Positions 12,600 to 26,517 are shown, counted from the stretch's first letter. The stretch is 64,000 nucleotides of DNA from Chrysomallon squamiferum (GCA_012295275.1 CM022678.1:9169529-9233528), one strand, 5' to 3'. Program-made: numbers and translations. Notes: generated from the sequence alone by a model not told the origin.

Positions 12600-12935
12600 C
12601 AGTGGTAAAGTTATCAGTGTAAATAGCGTTATCCTTAAGAAAAACTGACACCTTATATTTTTACTTGTTTATAATTATGTGATGTTATGTGATTTATAGT
12701 GTAAATAACGATATCCTTAATTTAAAATATCATATTATAGTGTGATATTATATAATTTATTCAGTAAATACCGGCATCCTTAATAAAAAAAATTATCGCC
12801 TTATATTTACTTATTTATAATTATGTGATGTTATATAATTTATTCGAGTAAGTAGCTGTATTCATAATTAAAAAAATATCACCTTATACTGACTTGTTTA
12901 TAATTATGCTTTATGATTTATAGTGTAAACGGCAC
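12600..12935. repeat. Degenerate tandem repeat, about 65-85 bp unit
   Basis: Variants of TTTATAGTGTAAATAACG followed by ATCCTTAAT and TATCACCTTATA-type sequence recur at about 12610, 12690, 12755, 12835 and 12908. A related single copy is near 11935. The units are diverged in sequence and length, so this is an old array. Confidence 0.6.
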
Positions 12936-13002
12936 TCGTTTTTGAAAATAAACTTGATAACGTTGTATACATAATGCAGTATCATTTACGTTTTCTTCTA
13001 TT

Positions 13003-13004
13003 TT

Positions 13005-13060
<56 letters not shown>

Positions 13061-13062
13061 TA
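13003..13062. repeat. (AAT)n microsatellite
   Basis: A continuous AAT run in the stretch between the degenerate 12.6 kb array and 13.1 kb. Nothing coding overlaps it. Confidence 0.95.
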
Positions 13063-13561
13063 AACTTTATAAAATTAAAATAAACTGAAAGTACGCTCTA
13101 AATTTCCCGGAATACAGGTATTCTCTTTAAACGATAGTATGTAAGATATTATAAAGGAAAAGTTGAGTGGGCGCGAAATTAGGCTGATATTTTTGTATTA
13201 ACTGAATACAAACTATGACAGGGTCATATCAATCTTTTTCATTTTCAGTCTATCTATCTGTCTATCTGTCTGTCTGTCTGTCTATGGGGTACATATCAAT
13301 CTTCCTATTAATCTATACGAAGGTCCTTTGTTCGGTCTATCTATCCGTCAAATCATCTCTGAATGTCCGTCAGTTTACAGTAATTCATCCTGGTCTCTGT
13401 ATCTGTGTGTGTCTCTGTATTTATTAATCTCATCTTTCAACACCTTCTTTTCAATGATTCGTTTTCACATCAACCCATTCAACCGTCAGTAAATCCTGAA
13501 TCTACAAATCCTTCCACCAACCCACGAACTTGATCACTTCTTCAGTCAGTTTATCACGCAA

Positions 13562-13563
<2 letters not shown>

Positions 13564-13609
<46 letters not shown>
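13564..13609. repeat. (TC)n microsatellite
   Basis: A TC run preceded by several TCTG/TCTA tetranucleotide runs at 13247-13285. The frame 13215-13427 across these is repeat-driven. Confidence 0.95.
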
Positions 13610-13611
<2 letters not shown>

Positions 13612-15004
13612 TTATAGACGTAAGAGATTAATGTAAAGAGACGGACAGGACGTCTCTCGGTGGCCTTGAACAACGTAGGCCTTCCCGTTGTAATTACACA
13701 TAGATTACTGGTGACAAATGAAAACAGCTACCGAAATCTCTATGTCTATAGCCCAGTTTGCAAACAGTATTTCCCATTCTTTTTCTAAGGTTGATTACAA
13801 ATAAAGCTGATAATTACAGATCTATTACATATCTAAGTTGTCTTGGAAAGCTTCTTAACTAGAGTTGTGTGTTAAAACAAATAATATACTATTTGAAGTG
13901 CTAGAAGAATTATTGTACTACGTTTTCACATTAAACTGATTTTACATGGAGATATTATGATCATGGTGTATAAAAATAAATCTTGCCTAAAACCGACTTT
14001 GTATATGACTGTGCGTGATGTGTGCGTGCAAAATATTGACGGTAGTTAGAAATATTTATGGGAACGATAGGTGTATCGCTGGGTTTTATCTTTTCTCAAG
14101 ATAGATCTGAGATGTGTTTATTCGACATATTTATATTTCCCGCCGTTCTTTCTACGTCACTGGAAATCTTTAGCTGAAAATTGTTTCGTCAGTTTTACAC
14201 TGAAATCAATGGCTGAAAAACGCAATCGTTTTGAAGAAAACTATAGCTTATTTTAATAGCTTTCATCAAAAGAATTTCACTGTTTTACTAGTAACGAAAA
14301 TTAGGAAATATTGAACACAATACAAATGAAAATGAGACTAATTCCAGCTAACTCTCGTTACAATGCGGGTACCTGTGTGTGAACGTGGATTTATGTATTT
14401 TTTTTTTTTTTTTGTAGTCTTCCAGTTTATTTGTACCCTTTTTTCACAGAGGTTTCAACGTTTTTCTGTTTTACTGCTTTGCTGAATTAAACTAAACAAA
14501 TCTAACAATTTTCTCAACATTAATATAAGCGGTCGAAATCAATCTAGTCAGCTACACACTTTTTTTCTCTTAAGTACAAATCTTTTTTATTTTCCGGTTT
14601 GCTGTCTTTACTTTCATGTTTTTATTTAACATTTCAGCACGTCAGGAAAAGACACCCGAAAAGGTGAAGATACCCTTTATTTGATTAGTTTCTACTTTGA
14701 TTGGATTATATGTTTCCATTCTCTCTGAGTTGTCATAGTTGTATATTTTTATATATATATATATATTTTTTTTTTAGACCATGTTTTCAGACCTATATCA
14801 AACATTTGTAAATTCCTGGACATCAGTAAGAAACTTATGCACCTTACTGTAGTGTGAACTGTAAGCTTTGTGATTTTATTTGGTGCATAAATATAAATAA
14901 ATAAAAAAGAAGAAAGAAAGAAAATGTAGGGGAAAAAAATAACAACACCGTTTATTTGAAGTTTACGTCAATGATCGGCTAATAAAAAAAAAAAAAAAAA
15001 AAAA

Positions 15005-15050
<46 letters not shown>

Positions 15051-15503
15051 GCAATAATAATAATAAAAGAACCACATCGATTATATTTTAATAAAGGTTG
15101 TTATGTTCCTTTATTTATTTGTTTTGAACTTTTTTTCTTTCTTATTTCAGGATTATATTTTCGGAAAAATGCGGGATGATTGTCCGGACTAATTTGATGT
15201 TCGAAGAATCTTCTACAGAACTGGTGTAATCGTATTATCATGCAACAAAAAAGTTGCTTAAAGTTTTTCATTTTGTGAAGCAGACAGGTAGTAATATTTA
15301 TTATTAAATTGTTAATGTGTTTCGCCAGTGTTTGTACTAATTTGAACAGTATAAGCAAGAAATGTTAAGTCTTAATTTTGTTTTACCAATCAGCCTAACA
15401 GGGGCACATTTTGTGTGGCCAGTAATTAAATTTGTTTCAAAAGAAATTGATATGTGTAGCGCACACCAAAGTGAACACCACAAATTAATTTTTATTTTTA
15501 TTA

Positions 15504-15550
<47 letters not shown>

Positions 15551-15610
15551 GTTTATATATATATATATATTTAATTAACTAATAAAACAATTAAAAGAAA
15601 ATGTACTCAT
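13610..15610. other. Gene-poor interval with microsatellites
   Basis: It contains a TA run (14747-14766), a poly-A plus AAT compound repeat (14981-15066) and an ATT/TA compound repeat (15505-15570). The frames at 14071 and 15362 lack splice signals or familiar motifs. No gene is supported. Confidence 0.5.
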
Positions 15611-16000
15611 TTTCTTTGACAGGTTATTTATGATTTATTATTTTTAAAGATTTATGTTAAATTGCTTACTTGCTCTATCCATTATTAAACATATTAAAAT
15701 GATTTTTTTAACCATATTAAAGTTTATAATGGGTCGGGTCCTAAATGTTTTCATATTATTCTAGCTAAATACCTGTATAGTTCTATATTAACATTAAAAA
15801 CTAATAAAGATCAATACAAATTTAAGAAAAATATTACCAAGTTATTTCACATGTAGACACTGTAAAATATTAATAAAATTATTATTTTTTTAATATTTTA
15901 CACACACACACACATACACACACACAAACAGAATTTGTAATCATAATCACAAAAGATATTACACTCTCCATGCACAAAACACTACTAAAATGATTCTTTT
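15610..16000 (+). repeat. Dispersed block, second copy at 48940-49330
   Basis: About 390 bases matching 48940-49330 in the same orientation, anchored by GTAGACACTGTAAAATATTA and similar flanking sequence. A (CA)n run at 15902-15927 was gained here. It suggests a third, smaller duplication linking this otherwise unique region to the block found only in DR2. Confidence 0.8.
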
Positions 16001-16264
16001 TCTCCAAGAGACTGCTTTGTCAATGTGATACAACTGACCAGTACTGGGAGGATAAAGACCACTTCGTCCTTCCTTGACCATCTGTATTTGCCTGTCTCCC
16101 TCCTACACTGTCACGTTTATCTAGCTAAGTGTGTTAGACATGGTATGTATGTATGTGTGCGTGTGAATATGTGTTTTCTTATTGAGAGAAAATGGGTATG
16201 TATGTATAATGTGTGTGCAAGAGTGTGTATGTATTTCTGAGAGATAGATGAAAACTGGAAGTTT

Positions 16265-16550
16265 GATAGACAGACAGACACAGAGACAGACATACAGAGA
16301 TATGTGTATAATGAGATGGATATATAATTAGTGAGATAGACTGACAGACACAGAGACAGACATACAGAGATATGTGTATAATGAGATGGATATATAATAA
16401 GCGAGATAGACTGACAGACACAGAGACAGACATACAGAGATATGTGTATAATGAGATGCATATATAATAAGAGAGATGTGTATAATGAGAAGGGTATATA
16501 ATTAGTGAGATAGACTGACAGAGAGGAAGAGATAAGATAACAGGCATACA
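16265..16550. repeat. 70 bp minisatellite
   Basis: Near-identical 70 bp units start at GATAGA 16265, 16335 and 16405 and contain CAGAGACAGACATACAGAGA and ATGTGTATAATGAGATGG. A degraded fourth unit runs to about 16550. The long minus-strand frames across it (YTHISVCLSLC-type) arise from the repeat alone. Confidence 0.9.
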
Positions 16551-17385
16551 GACAGACACAGAGATATATAGAGAGCTAAGCTGATAGGCATATGTGTATG
16601 AGTAATAAAGTGTTAGTAAGTTCATGTGTTAGAGAGAGAGGATGGGTTTTTGTACATGAGTAAGTGGATTAGAGTGTTTATGTTGGTAAATGTGTCTTAC
16701 AGATAGATGGATAGACAGATAGAGAGAGAGAGAGATAGACAAACATATTAGCAGGGAAGTAAATTCATTGGTAGAGAGACACAATAAGGACATTTTGGAG
16801 ATAACATTATTATGAATGAACATAGGGATAGAGCAGTGGACAGAAAGCTGTTTGTTTGGATTATCAATGACATATTAATAGTAAAATAATTCCTAAAAGC
16901 TAAGAATACTAAATATATTTCAATATACTCAGTCTTTCAAGGTAATTTCTTTTTACAATTCAATATATTAAAATATTAAAAATATTTCAGTATCCATGCA
17001 GAGTCATTTATTCCAAAATTTACTGTCATTTTTAAATACATTTTTAAATCTGGTTTTAAAAGTCCAATAAAAATATTTTTCTTTAAACCTGCCTGTCTAC
17101 ATGAGAATCTCTCAGTTGTATATTTGTACATGTTTCTATCATCCTTTCTGTCTCAACTAACAAAACACACCAACCTCTACCCATCTCATTGTCAGTTCTG
17201 TTTATCTATCCATCATCTACATGTACATGCTGCTGTCAGTCTATGTGTGTGTGTTTTGTCATCTCTCTCTCTTGCTCACACACACACACACACACTCATA
17301 AACTATTCTGTTATTTTGTAAAGTATTTATTTCAAAGAATCTAAAATCTAAAATCAACTTGTACACAGTCCAATGTAATCAAACA

Positions 17386-17419
<34 letters not shown>

Positions 17420-18141
17420 GGTAGTAGTAGAAGTAATAGAAGTAATACTATTATTAAGACAAAAATCGAAAAGAGATAGTGCACGCTTTTCAAACAAATA
17501 TGTAGACAAGATAAATCAATTAACAAAAGAATAAATAAATAAATAAATAAATAAATATGTTACGGTCTCGCTAAGTGAATTTTGTTCTTTTTCAGATTTT
17601 TCTTCAGCAGTGATAAAACTCGTTTGTATAGTCTACTCACACAGAAAAACGTTCAATCTCGAATATCATTTGGAAATTCCCAGATCTATTTTTGGAAAGT
17701 GCGCTTTTATAATTTTTACGAGAAAAAACGGAAGTTAATGTGAAACTTCTATTCTGTTTTTATGTTTCCATATATTATATTATATTATATTGTATTACAT
17801 TACATTATGTTAAGTTGTACAGGACTGTTGTACGCATGTTATAACAATGAATAATCAAAATCCCATCTTGTATATAACTGCGACAAAACACATACGTAAG
17901 TACTCCATCTTTATTCTCCAGGAAATAAATAAATAAAGACAAATGATCTATGTAATATTTACAGATATATATACTATTTACGTTAAAAAAACACACAAAA
18001 AAACATGGGAGGGATACATATCCAAACACAACAACAACAACAACATATCAAAGAGGTATAACTCAACTAGAGTTCGGTAGATACAGCTCAGCGAAATAAA
18101 ATATTTACTACTTCGCTTTTTTGTTGTTGTTTTTTTTTTTA

Positions 18142-18190
<49 letters not shown>

Positions 18191-18744
18191 TGTTTGTAGA
18201 GAGCTTGAAGAAATTTAAAATTTTTAAAATTAAAATTTAACAAATGCCTTTGTAGTTAAAAAAATATATATATAAATATTTCTTCCTGCTATTTAACTTT
18301 TTTCGAGAACTGAGTGGAATAAAAAGAAACTGTGGAGTAGCTGGTAATAGATTATGAACTAAATTTAATAATCTCATCAGTGACTTTCTTCAAGCCTGTT
18401 AGACATAAAACATTGATTCAGTTTTTAAATTATATAATGGACTGTCAAAACCGGTCTTTTATTAGTCCGGATCTTTTGTAACGGAACTGATTCGAAATCC
18501 CGTCCAGCTATCAAAACGCTAATTCTGATTTCGGATGTAAATTGCAGAAGAAAAGAACAATTTAAATAGAATCACTTCTTAAACAATGACTGCAATTTGT
18601 TACGACACAAAGATTCAGCAAACAAAAATATCTAAAATACTTAACCGATTTCAGCCAAATTTAGTTTTTTGTTTGTTAAAAAAAAAAAAAGCAACAACAA
18701 AACCCACAAAACAAAAGAGAAGCGAGTAAAACGGACGAAGCCCG

Positions 18745-18845
18745 TCACACTTCACACTGACAAATTAACACAGGCCACGTTTGTTCTCGTTTTTCTAGCC
18801 CACCTCTGTTGTACACTCTAACTACACCCTCCAGAGTTATCTCCC
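18745..18845 (-). other. Conserved exon candidate, left-arm copy
   Basis: A 31-codon frame after an acceptor-like TTCTGCTGTAG reads ITLEGVVRVYNRGGLEKREQ and onward to a stop. The right-arm copy at 62431-62530 differs at only a few positions and keeps the frame. It is richer in CpG than its surroundings. It could be a coding exon or a 5' untranslated exon. Family unknown. Confidence 0.35.
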
Positions 18846-19558
18846 CTACAGCAGAATTATAAAATAAACAACACTTATTACAACAACACTGTTATTATAT
18901 TCTTATGTACTTTAGGGCGCACATTTGCAAGAATTTTCTTGTTGATATTTATTTCTTGATGCCAGAGTGATGTAAAAATATTGCACTCTTACTGTACTTT
19001 TAAAAAGTGAACTGAAAGAAATTAAGAGAAGAAATTTCATGAAATCCACTGTAAAAAAATAAACACATTAAATATTTGCAATACAGCTGAATAGACTGTT
19101 GGACACATATTTAAGTCTCTGTGTATTTAGGGTGTGTGTGTTCACATTAACATTTTTATTTATTTATTTATCTGCAATGTCTCTGGTATGTTTTGATAAT
19201 AATGATAATTTTGATGTGATAATTATAACAGTAAATAGTCAAATAAATAAAGAAACAAAAATAAATAATACAATACTTTCAAATATGAACACATTCATTT
19301 AAATGAACTGTTGTAGTATATTATCTGCTGCACTGTATCTCCTATATCCAAAACTACTATATTCTATATCTACCTTATCCACAAATACTGTATCCCAAAT
19401 CAACTATATTCCATATGTACTAGAGTCCTATAAACAAGATCCAACGTTACTTTATTCATACTTGATCTCAGAATGATCGATGTAGTTCTTAGTGGTACCT
19501 ACAGGTGTGATTCCAAGTTATGAACACATACAAGATAAAATTACATCATTTTATTTAC

Positions 19559-19588
19559 CTGTTGAGAGGATTTGCAGCTTTTATACAT
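19559..19588 (-). other. 30-nt microexon candidate, left-arm copy
   Basis: On the minus strand CTGCAG precedes 30 bases that could encode MYKSCKSSQQ, followed directly by GTAAAT. The right-arm partner 61732-61761 is identical in these 30 bases and both splice signals. The size, a multiple of three, fits a microexon, but nothing independent supports transcription. Confidence 0.35.
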
Positions 19589-20759
19589 CTGCAGGTGAAA
19601 CTATAAACAGACATGGATAATTATTTAATTTTCTAACAGTTTAAAATTGACTTTGATTTTTCATTTTATTTTCTATGTTACAACACATTTCAGAAACGGA
19701 AAATTCAAATTATCTTATAGACCTTCTAATTAAAATACCTATGAATTTATCCATTTAAATAAATTTACTTAATATAATTGTAAATGAAGAAACTATGATT
19801 ATTAAGTACCTGATTTGGGTTAATATGTCAAAACAATATAAATAAAAATTATCCTCATAAATAGGAATTTGTTACTCCAGTTTGATAATGCTAGCTGAAA
19901 TATTATAATTGAAAACTAAATAATTTGTAATATTTATTTCAACAAAAATAGTTTTTCATATGGCATATATAATTTTAGAAAAACTTTTACAAAATATAGA
20001 ATTTCTGATTTATCCAGTAAAACTATATTAATAAAATATACAACATGAAATAAAAAAGAATACAAACACATTTGTTTACAAAAAATGTTTTAAATTAATA
20101 TATAATTTGACAGACAAAGTAATCTGCAAAATACTAATTAAGTAAATTTCTAATTTCAGAGATTATCTTTCAAATACATGCATATGTAGGTTTACACCTT
20201 TCCTTCCATTTTGTATTTTATTAACATACTTTTACTGGGTAAATCTTTACCACAAGTCTTGGTATTTTATATTTGGGTTATATGATTAAGTAGATTATTC
20301 TTTCAAAAAAAAAAAATAAATAAATAAATAAATAAAAACTGTTAAAACACAGAAATATAAAAAATATATTTTAAAAAATAATAATAATATAAAACAAATA
20401 AAAAAAATCTTCCTTGCAATGAACACTTTTTATTATAAAACTTTTGTTTGTTTGTTTTTTTTAAACAAGAAATCAATGATTTCTAAGATCAACCATATTC
20501 ATCTTCTTTTCAAATTTGTATCATAAGAATTAATGTCATATTTTTCACCATTGTTTGAAATACACTTTGAAATAATCATCATTTTCCCTATCATGTATTG
20601 TCTGAATGTTTTTATTTTTCTCACTCATTAGCATCATTTGAAATATTTTTTCTTGTTTAAGACTGCTGCAGACTTGACTGTACTTGGTGCTGTGTCTGGT
20701 CAAACATTTTTCTCACTGCTGTGACTGACTGAAAAAAGAGGCAGAACTGAATCCAGCAT

Positions 20760-20880
20760 CTGTTTCATGATTTCTGAATCAGTCTGGCATCAACTATCAA
20801 AACTTTGATAGCAAAAACTCAAATCTTCATTAAACTTGGCCACGGATTTTCATTTCTGCTTTCACATGAACTCCATAAAA
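20760..20880 (-). pseudogene. Exon-like relic, left-arm copy
   Basis: The minus-strand frame MVLWSSCESRNENPWPSLMK is identical at 60433-60490 in the right arm. In the neighbouring frame, coding-like sequence (KFDEDLSFCYQSFD, then MLDSVLPLFSVSHSSEKNV in the right copy) is broken by several TGA codons. It looks like an old exon. Product not recognised. Confidence 0.35.
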
Positions 20881-20916
20881 CCATCCTAAAAAAAAGGAAA
20901 ATAATAATAATAATAA

Positions 20917-20918
<2 letters not shown>

Positions 20919-20947
<29 letters not shown>

Positions 20948-21016
20948 AAGAAGAAGAAGAAGAAGAAGAAGAAGAAGAAGAAGAAAGAAGAAGAAAAACA
21001 ACAACAACAACAACCT
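20919..21016. repeat. (AAG)n expansion with flanking AAT and AAC runs
   Basis: About 24 AAG units lie between AAT and AAC runs. The right-arm site (60306-60410) has the same three motifs in the same order, but with few CTT units and longer GTT/GAT runs. The expansion therefore occurred after duplication. The frames over it (poly-R, poly-L) are artefacts. Confidence 0.95.
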
Positions 21017-22034
21017 GCAACAATGATAATAATTGTGATATTAGCAATAAGAATAGTAATTTAAATAATAATAGTAAACATATCTACTGGTCTAATATTA
21101 ATACTAATATTAATCAGAATAATAATTTTTATTACAATAAAGTAACACATGAAAAAATTGTATTGTTTTAAACTTTTAAATAGTTAACTGTCAACAATAC
21201 CTGTAGCTATTGTAAGATGATGATGGAAGGAGAAGAATTAATACAGAAAGAAATAATTTTTGAAAAATAATTTTATAATAATTTGTTTAAACATTTAAAA
21301 TATCTTTTAATAAAATACTGAAACAGCAACAAAATAAACATAAAAATTAAAAATGATGTCAGGTTGTTTCACATAAATAATTCATCAGAGGCACACACAC
21401 AACATACAAACACATATTTAAATTGGTATATTCAACAAACATAACAAAGGAGTGAAATCTCAGATATAAATTTTGGGAGTGACAACAAACAAAAAACACA
21501 ACAAATGCAGAGGGAAGAGGGCTTTGCAGCTGCTGTCAGGAGACAATTTACCGTCCCTTTCAATGAATTTATTATACACAATTAATCTTCAAAAATGTAA
21601 ACAACAACTAAATTTCAGGATGGATGCCAAAATTTAAAAAAAATTCAGTTTCTTGACCCAACAATTCTTTTAAAATGAAGAATTCACTCCTTTAAGGTTT
21701 GTTGACTTTTTGCTGTTAGGCTAATATTAAAACATTTAATGCATCAGTATTCTTCAAAAACAATTCTTTATCTATATATTTTATACAAACTCATCAACTT
21801 AATAAAATATAAAATTTTATTCATTTTACATATTTTTAATAATTGTTCATTGATTTATTTATTTAGCTTTTTTTTTAAAAATCATTTATTAAGAAATATG
21901 TAGAAATCTGATCTTCCACAAGTTTCATCAACAATTCTTTTATATGAAGATTCACATTAAAGACAGACTTTTTTTACACTGGAATTGTTTCATTCAGGAT
22001 GATATTTCTACTACCTGAATCAAAGTGTATAATT

Positions 22035-23150
22035 ACTTGTTGTCTACCACATCAAGTCTACTATTTCAAGTCAGTGGAACCTCAAGTCTCAGATCCTAGG
22101 TTCCTTAGGTTTGTAAATTGTAATCTTTACTGTAGAGGTAATTATGTACTGTTATTTATCATATCCATCTGAATTCATTTTATTTATAAACAAACAACTG
22201 TGGTTTATTGTCAATCTCTAATCAACAGTAAAACAATGAATTTATGTAGCTATTCATGATCTTCCATGTGACCAGCTAGTGGTAACCAGTCTTCAAATGC
22301 AGTACTTGGTCACAACCACAAACCTCTATCAATTAACTGAACAGTGTGAAAAGGAAAATGTCTAAAATTGATGTAACTGGAAAAATTAGAAGCATTTTTT
22401 TTTTTTTGTGATTCAGACTTGAGTTTATAAAACTATATGTAGCAGATAGAGAACACCAATAAAATACTTTCCTTTCCAATGAATTATTAATACATTTTAT
22501 TTAAGGGAAATAAATGAAGTTCCATAAGCCTATTGCAAAATGTGGTCACATGGCACTGAATAAAAATGGATGCAAAGTGAACTTCCAAGTGATAATATAA
22601 AAATAAAAACAAATGTAGACTAACTTTAGTAGAAAACAGTGATTATTTCACGTATCACCAGACTGCATGAACCATGTGTGTGTGTGAAATACTAACAGTC
22701 TGCTGGATTCTGTTATCTGCAACCTGTTGATGAGTCCTTCCATCAACACTCTACCAGTCAAAGTTTCTCTTGTGAGATCTCATGTGTCAAAGTTATACAG
22801 AAACTACACTGAGCAGCTACACCAACAGTGACACCTGTAAATATTAACAGTAAAATAAATTTAAAATTTAAATTCTTACACACACACACACACTCATATA
22901 CACACACTCACACACCTGTAACAAAATATCTGTTTTTAGATTCTGCTGTAGAAAACAAATATTTATTTGTGACCATTCAGCACAAAATGGATTGCTTGTC
23001 ATAAAGTTTACATTTTTTGTTTTTTAACTTTTCTAGATGAGCTTTGTCTTAGCAGTGAAAATTATATAAAAATCTAAAATATTGTTCCCAAGATATTAGT
23101 GATTGAACATTCTAACTTTCCATAATGAGATTCTTGTAAAACACAATTAA
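22035..23150 (-). other. Left-arm-private segment with an exon-like patch
   Basis: The right arm passes directly from 59505 to 59525 where this block would lie. Within it, minus-strand 22780-22690 has a frame reading DLTRETLTGRVLMEGLINRL and LQITESSRLLVF without stops, next to splice-like signals. It was either deleted from the right arm or inserted in the left. Unrecognised. Confidence 0.45.
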
Positions 23151-23985
23151 ATAATAATGATTATCATTTAAGCATTTTCCATACCAACAACTATACCATA
23201 TAAATAGGATCTGTAAAAAATGTCCTGATGTTTGAAGACAGTATTTATTCTGTTTTTGTACAACAGTTTATTTTAAAAAGAAATTCACAAAATATAAATT
23301 TTTGACTGAATGCATTAAACTAGAAATACCTGATTCAGCAGAAGTAATTTAATACTCATCAAACAACATAAAACATAAAATTATAAAAGGAGATCTTTGT
23401 TGAGAAGAAAAGACAATCACCACTATTTAAAGTCTTCAGCTGTATTTTTCTGTATTTTTTAATCATACATTAGAACATTTCCTTATACATAAAATAATCT
23501 CATATTAATGCTTCAACATTTTCAGCATTACAATCATTTAAAATATTATCTCATTGTGCAGAATTCCAAGCTTTCACAAAAACTGTGCTTGTAGCTGAAA
23601 GTTAGTTTGGAAAATGTGTGCACTCTTTTGACTTCTTTACATGATGTGCTGGTATTGAGGAATGAGAGGAAGGCTGTCATACAATCTACAGTTTACTGCC
23701 CTTTACCTTAATTTCATTACTGAAACTACACAATGTGATATCTGACTCATATCATGCTGGCTAGTCACATTTGATGTTTTTTAAAAATTAACATGCTATT
23801 GTACTATTTAATTTCTTATTATTTTAAAAATTATTATTATTATAAATAATCAAAAGATGTGCTGATAAAAAGAACTGTCAGTGTGTAAAATACAGTTTAA
23901 ATTTGTGAATTAATAAAACAAAGAAACAAAACTCAGATGAACTGGTCACCTGTAGACTGCACACACAACACACCAGCTCTGCATG

Positions 23986-24055
23986 TCAGAGTACGAGTCT
24001 GGAAAATTCTCCCTCATCTTCTACCATTAGCACTTGTGTGATCTTTTTCTCTTTT
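23986..24055 (-). pseudogene. Last exon of unrecognised gene, left-arm copy
   Basis: Seventy bases after TTTTCTAAAAG-type acceptor sequence, encoding KEKKITQVLMVEDEGEFSRL and two more residues before TGA. It pairs with the right-arm exon 58590-58659. This exon is itself open, but the two exons upstream on this strand are broken, so the left copy is called a pseudogene. Confidence 0.55.
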
Positions 24056-24760
24056 CTAAAAGTGTGAAAATGTTTTGAGAATAGAATAAAATATAAATTT
24101 AGTTTGTTTTTTATTTTTTGTTTTATGTTTTGTTTCTTTGTTAACTTTCTTTAATTTTTCTGTATGAGAGTTGTTTCCCTTTCACCATGATTAACCCGTT
24201 ATTTTATTATTATGTAAAGCAGTTTCAAACTTAAATAAGTGTGTTAAATACTGCAACTTTTTATCCTATGTTATTTTTACATTAAAGACAAGTGCAAATG
24301 GTTAATTATAAAACTGTTTACTTCCTAAATAATGAAACAATAAATGACTCAAGTACTTTTTTTGTTAACTAAAATTTTAGAGTTGTCCCACAATTAACAG
24401 TTGACTCTAAAACCCAATATATTGTAATTTAGAAAATTCACTTTTCTTTTGAAAAGCAAGTTACTGTCATAAACACAATTAAAAACATTCTTTTCTTGGA
24501 CATGTACACACTTTTAAATGAGATAATAAGAATAACAAATAATAATAAAAATAAATAGCCATTTATAATATTTTATTTTAAAACAATTTTAAAAATCTGT
24601 TTTTCCAAAATACAACATTCATAAATGTTGTGTCACCAGATGAATTGCTGCTATCATTTTACTGTTACTGACTGTTATCTCTGTCAATAGAATAACATTA
24701 AAACCATTTTTCTCAAGAATCTAAATCAAATACAACAAGGTGTAACAAAAAGGGCAGTAC

Positions 24761-24887
24761 CTGAGGTAAATGAAGATTTTATAACAGAGCTGGGATCCTT
24801 CCTCCAGTTTGTTCAGATTGTAGTCAGCCAATGTTTCACCAGAAATCTTCACAGTCAGGTAGACTTATAGTGTCTCACACCAGAGAA
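24761..24887 (-). pseudogene. Middle exon of unrecognised gene, left copy with nonsense codon
   Basis: It is 127 bases long, the same as the right-arm exon 57748-57874, with the same acceptor (TTTCACACAG) and donor (CAGGTACTG). Seven codons in, CTA TAA GTC replaces CTA CAA GTC of the right arm, giving a stop at 24867-24865. The rest of the exon is well preserved. Confidence 0.65.
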
Positions 24888-25264
24888 CTGTGTGAAATAA
24901 CAAAAATATGTGATATACTGAAATTTAAAAAACAATCACATTTAGCCATCATCACAGAAGTCATAAAACAAATCTTTATAATAATAACAATAACAAAATA
25001 AAAATAACAATAATGATAATTAAAACAGATAAATAAATTATATTAATAATAATAATGATGACAGTAAGAAGAAAAACAATAAACTGAAATCATAAATAAA
25101 TAAATAATCCATTTAACGAAGGACCCTGTCTAATAATAAAGATTTTTTCATGATTTTATCTTTTCATTTTTCATTATTTTCCCCAATCCTTGACAATTTT
25201 AGGCTACTTAATTACATTAAATTCCTTATAAATGTTAAAGAGAAATAAAACTTTTGCCACACAC

Positions 25265-25332
25265 CAGAGGAATGTGGTTTCAGCTGATTTTCAGATAATC
25301 CTCACAGGTTCTTGATAGAACAAAACTGGATT
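25265..25332 (-). pseudogene. Upstream exon of unrecognised gene, left copy frameshifted
   Basis: It is 68 bases between TTTTACAG and GTGTGT; the right-arm counterpart (57292-57357) is 66. The two extra bases, within AGAACCTGTGAGG, break the frame that is open in the right arm. The poly-A run at 25338-25366 lies just upstream in the intron. Confidence 0.6.
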
Positions 25333-25333
25333 C

Positions 25334-25370
<37 letters not shown>

Positions 25371-26517
25371 TATCTGATCATTCTTTGAAGCTAAATTTTA
25401 TATCAAACAACATTTATAATTAAAATAAACCATATATCTGTGATACTTAAGGATTGTCATTCTTATAAACTAAATAAAAAAACAAAAACAACTAACCTCT
25501 GAATCCAGTGAAAATGCAGGTGACATCACATCAGCAATAGCAGATCAAAATGCTGAAGAAGGATTTCAACTTTCAGTAACAAGCAGTCACAGTTACCACT
25601 GAACATAGAAAAACCTGAGTTGTATAAGCATATAACAAAATACATGCATAAACATACAATAAATGGTTATAGTTAAAAACTTTTATCTAATTATATATTT
25701 CTCTACATTAAATATTTAAATAAAACTTTTAACAATAAAAAAAAAAAAATGTCCTGAATATAAGACAATTATCTCTCTATTATTTGAACTTTTAGAGATC
25801 ATACATTACTTTATTTTCATATCACAGAAACACAGACCAGGAAATACACATATTATTTAATATATCAAAACATTTTCTTTGTGGAAGTTTCTTACACAAC
25901 CCCTGTTGAATATCTAGTACAGATTATTTGCATATAATGGATGCATCATGCATGTTCATAACTATAATGCAAAATAAATCAGTTTTTAAAAAACTATTTT
26001 AATTACCAAGTTATGAACTAAGCCAAGTAAAAATATCTGAAACATTTCAACATTCTGAATATAACAGTATCTGTGTCTTAATCTTATATGTGGCTCTTAC
26101 TACAGAAATGGGGTTTATGGTTTTTCTGACAAGCCTTGATCCAGTTTCTTCAGTACACTCCTGTACCTCATCATGCAGCTTGAGGTCTTTGTAATCTACT
26201 TAAACACTGCAAACTCTGATCAGACTGGGTGAATGTACACTCTGATCTGCATCTACAATGGTAAGTCCTGTTTCTGCAGTCAGAACCACACATAACAATA
26301 ACAACCCATTCCTCCAGTTAAAGGACACAACTGATTCATACATTTGTCAATGCACAACCAACTTTACAATCTCATCAACCAGTGACAATGAGTCTTCTGC
26401 TTCCTCACCTTCACCTACATAATTTTCAGTTATCCTTGTGTTAGTGGAGTATCAGACACTGAAATCACACTTACTGGTTCATCTGGTGTTGAGATTCAGA
26501 GAAACAGTGGCTTCCAG

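Noticed and set aside
16117-16625. Two overlapping minus-strand frames of 114 and 148 codons with repeated LCQSISLIIYPSHYTH
   Set aside because: The repeat in the protein is the 70 bp minisatellite read in two frames. No start context or exon signal.
20805-21026. Poly-arginine (plus) and poly-leucine (minus) frames
   Set aside because: AAG/CTT microsatellite. Only the short C-terminal MVLWSSCESRNENPWPSLMK part on the minus strand is of interest and is reported separately.
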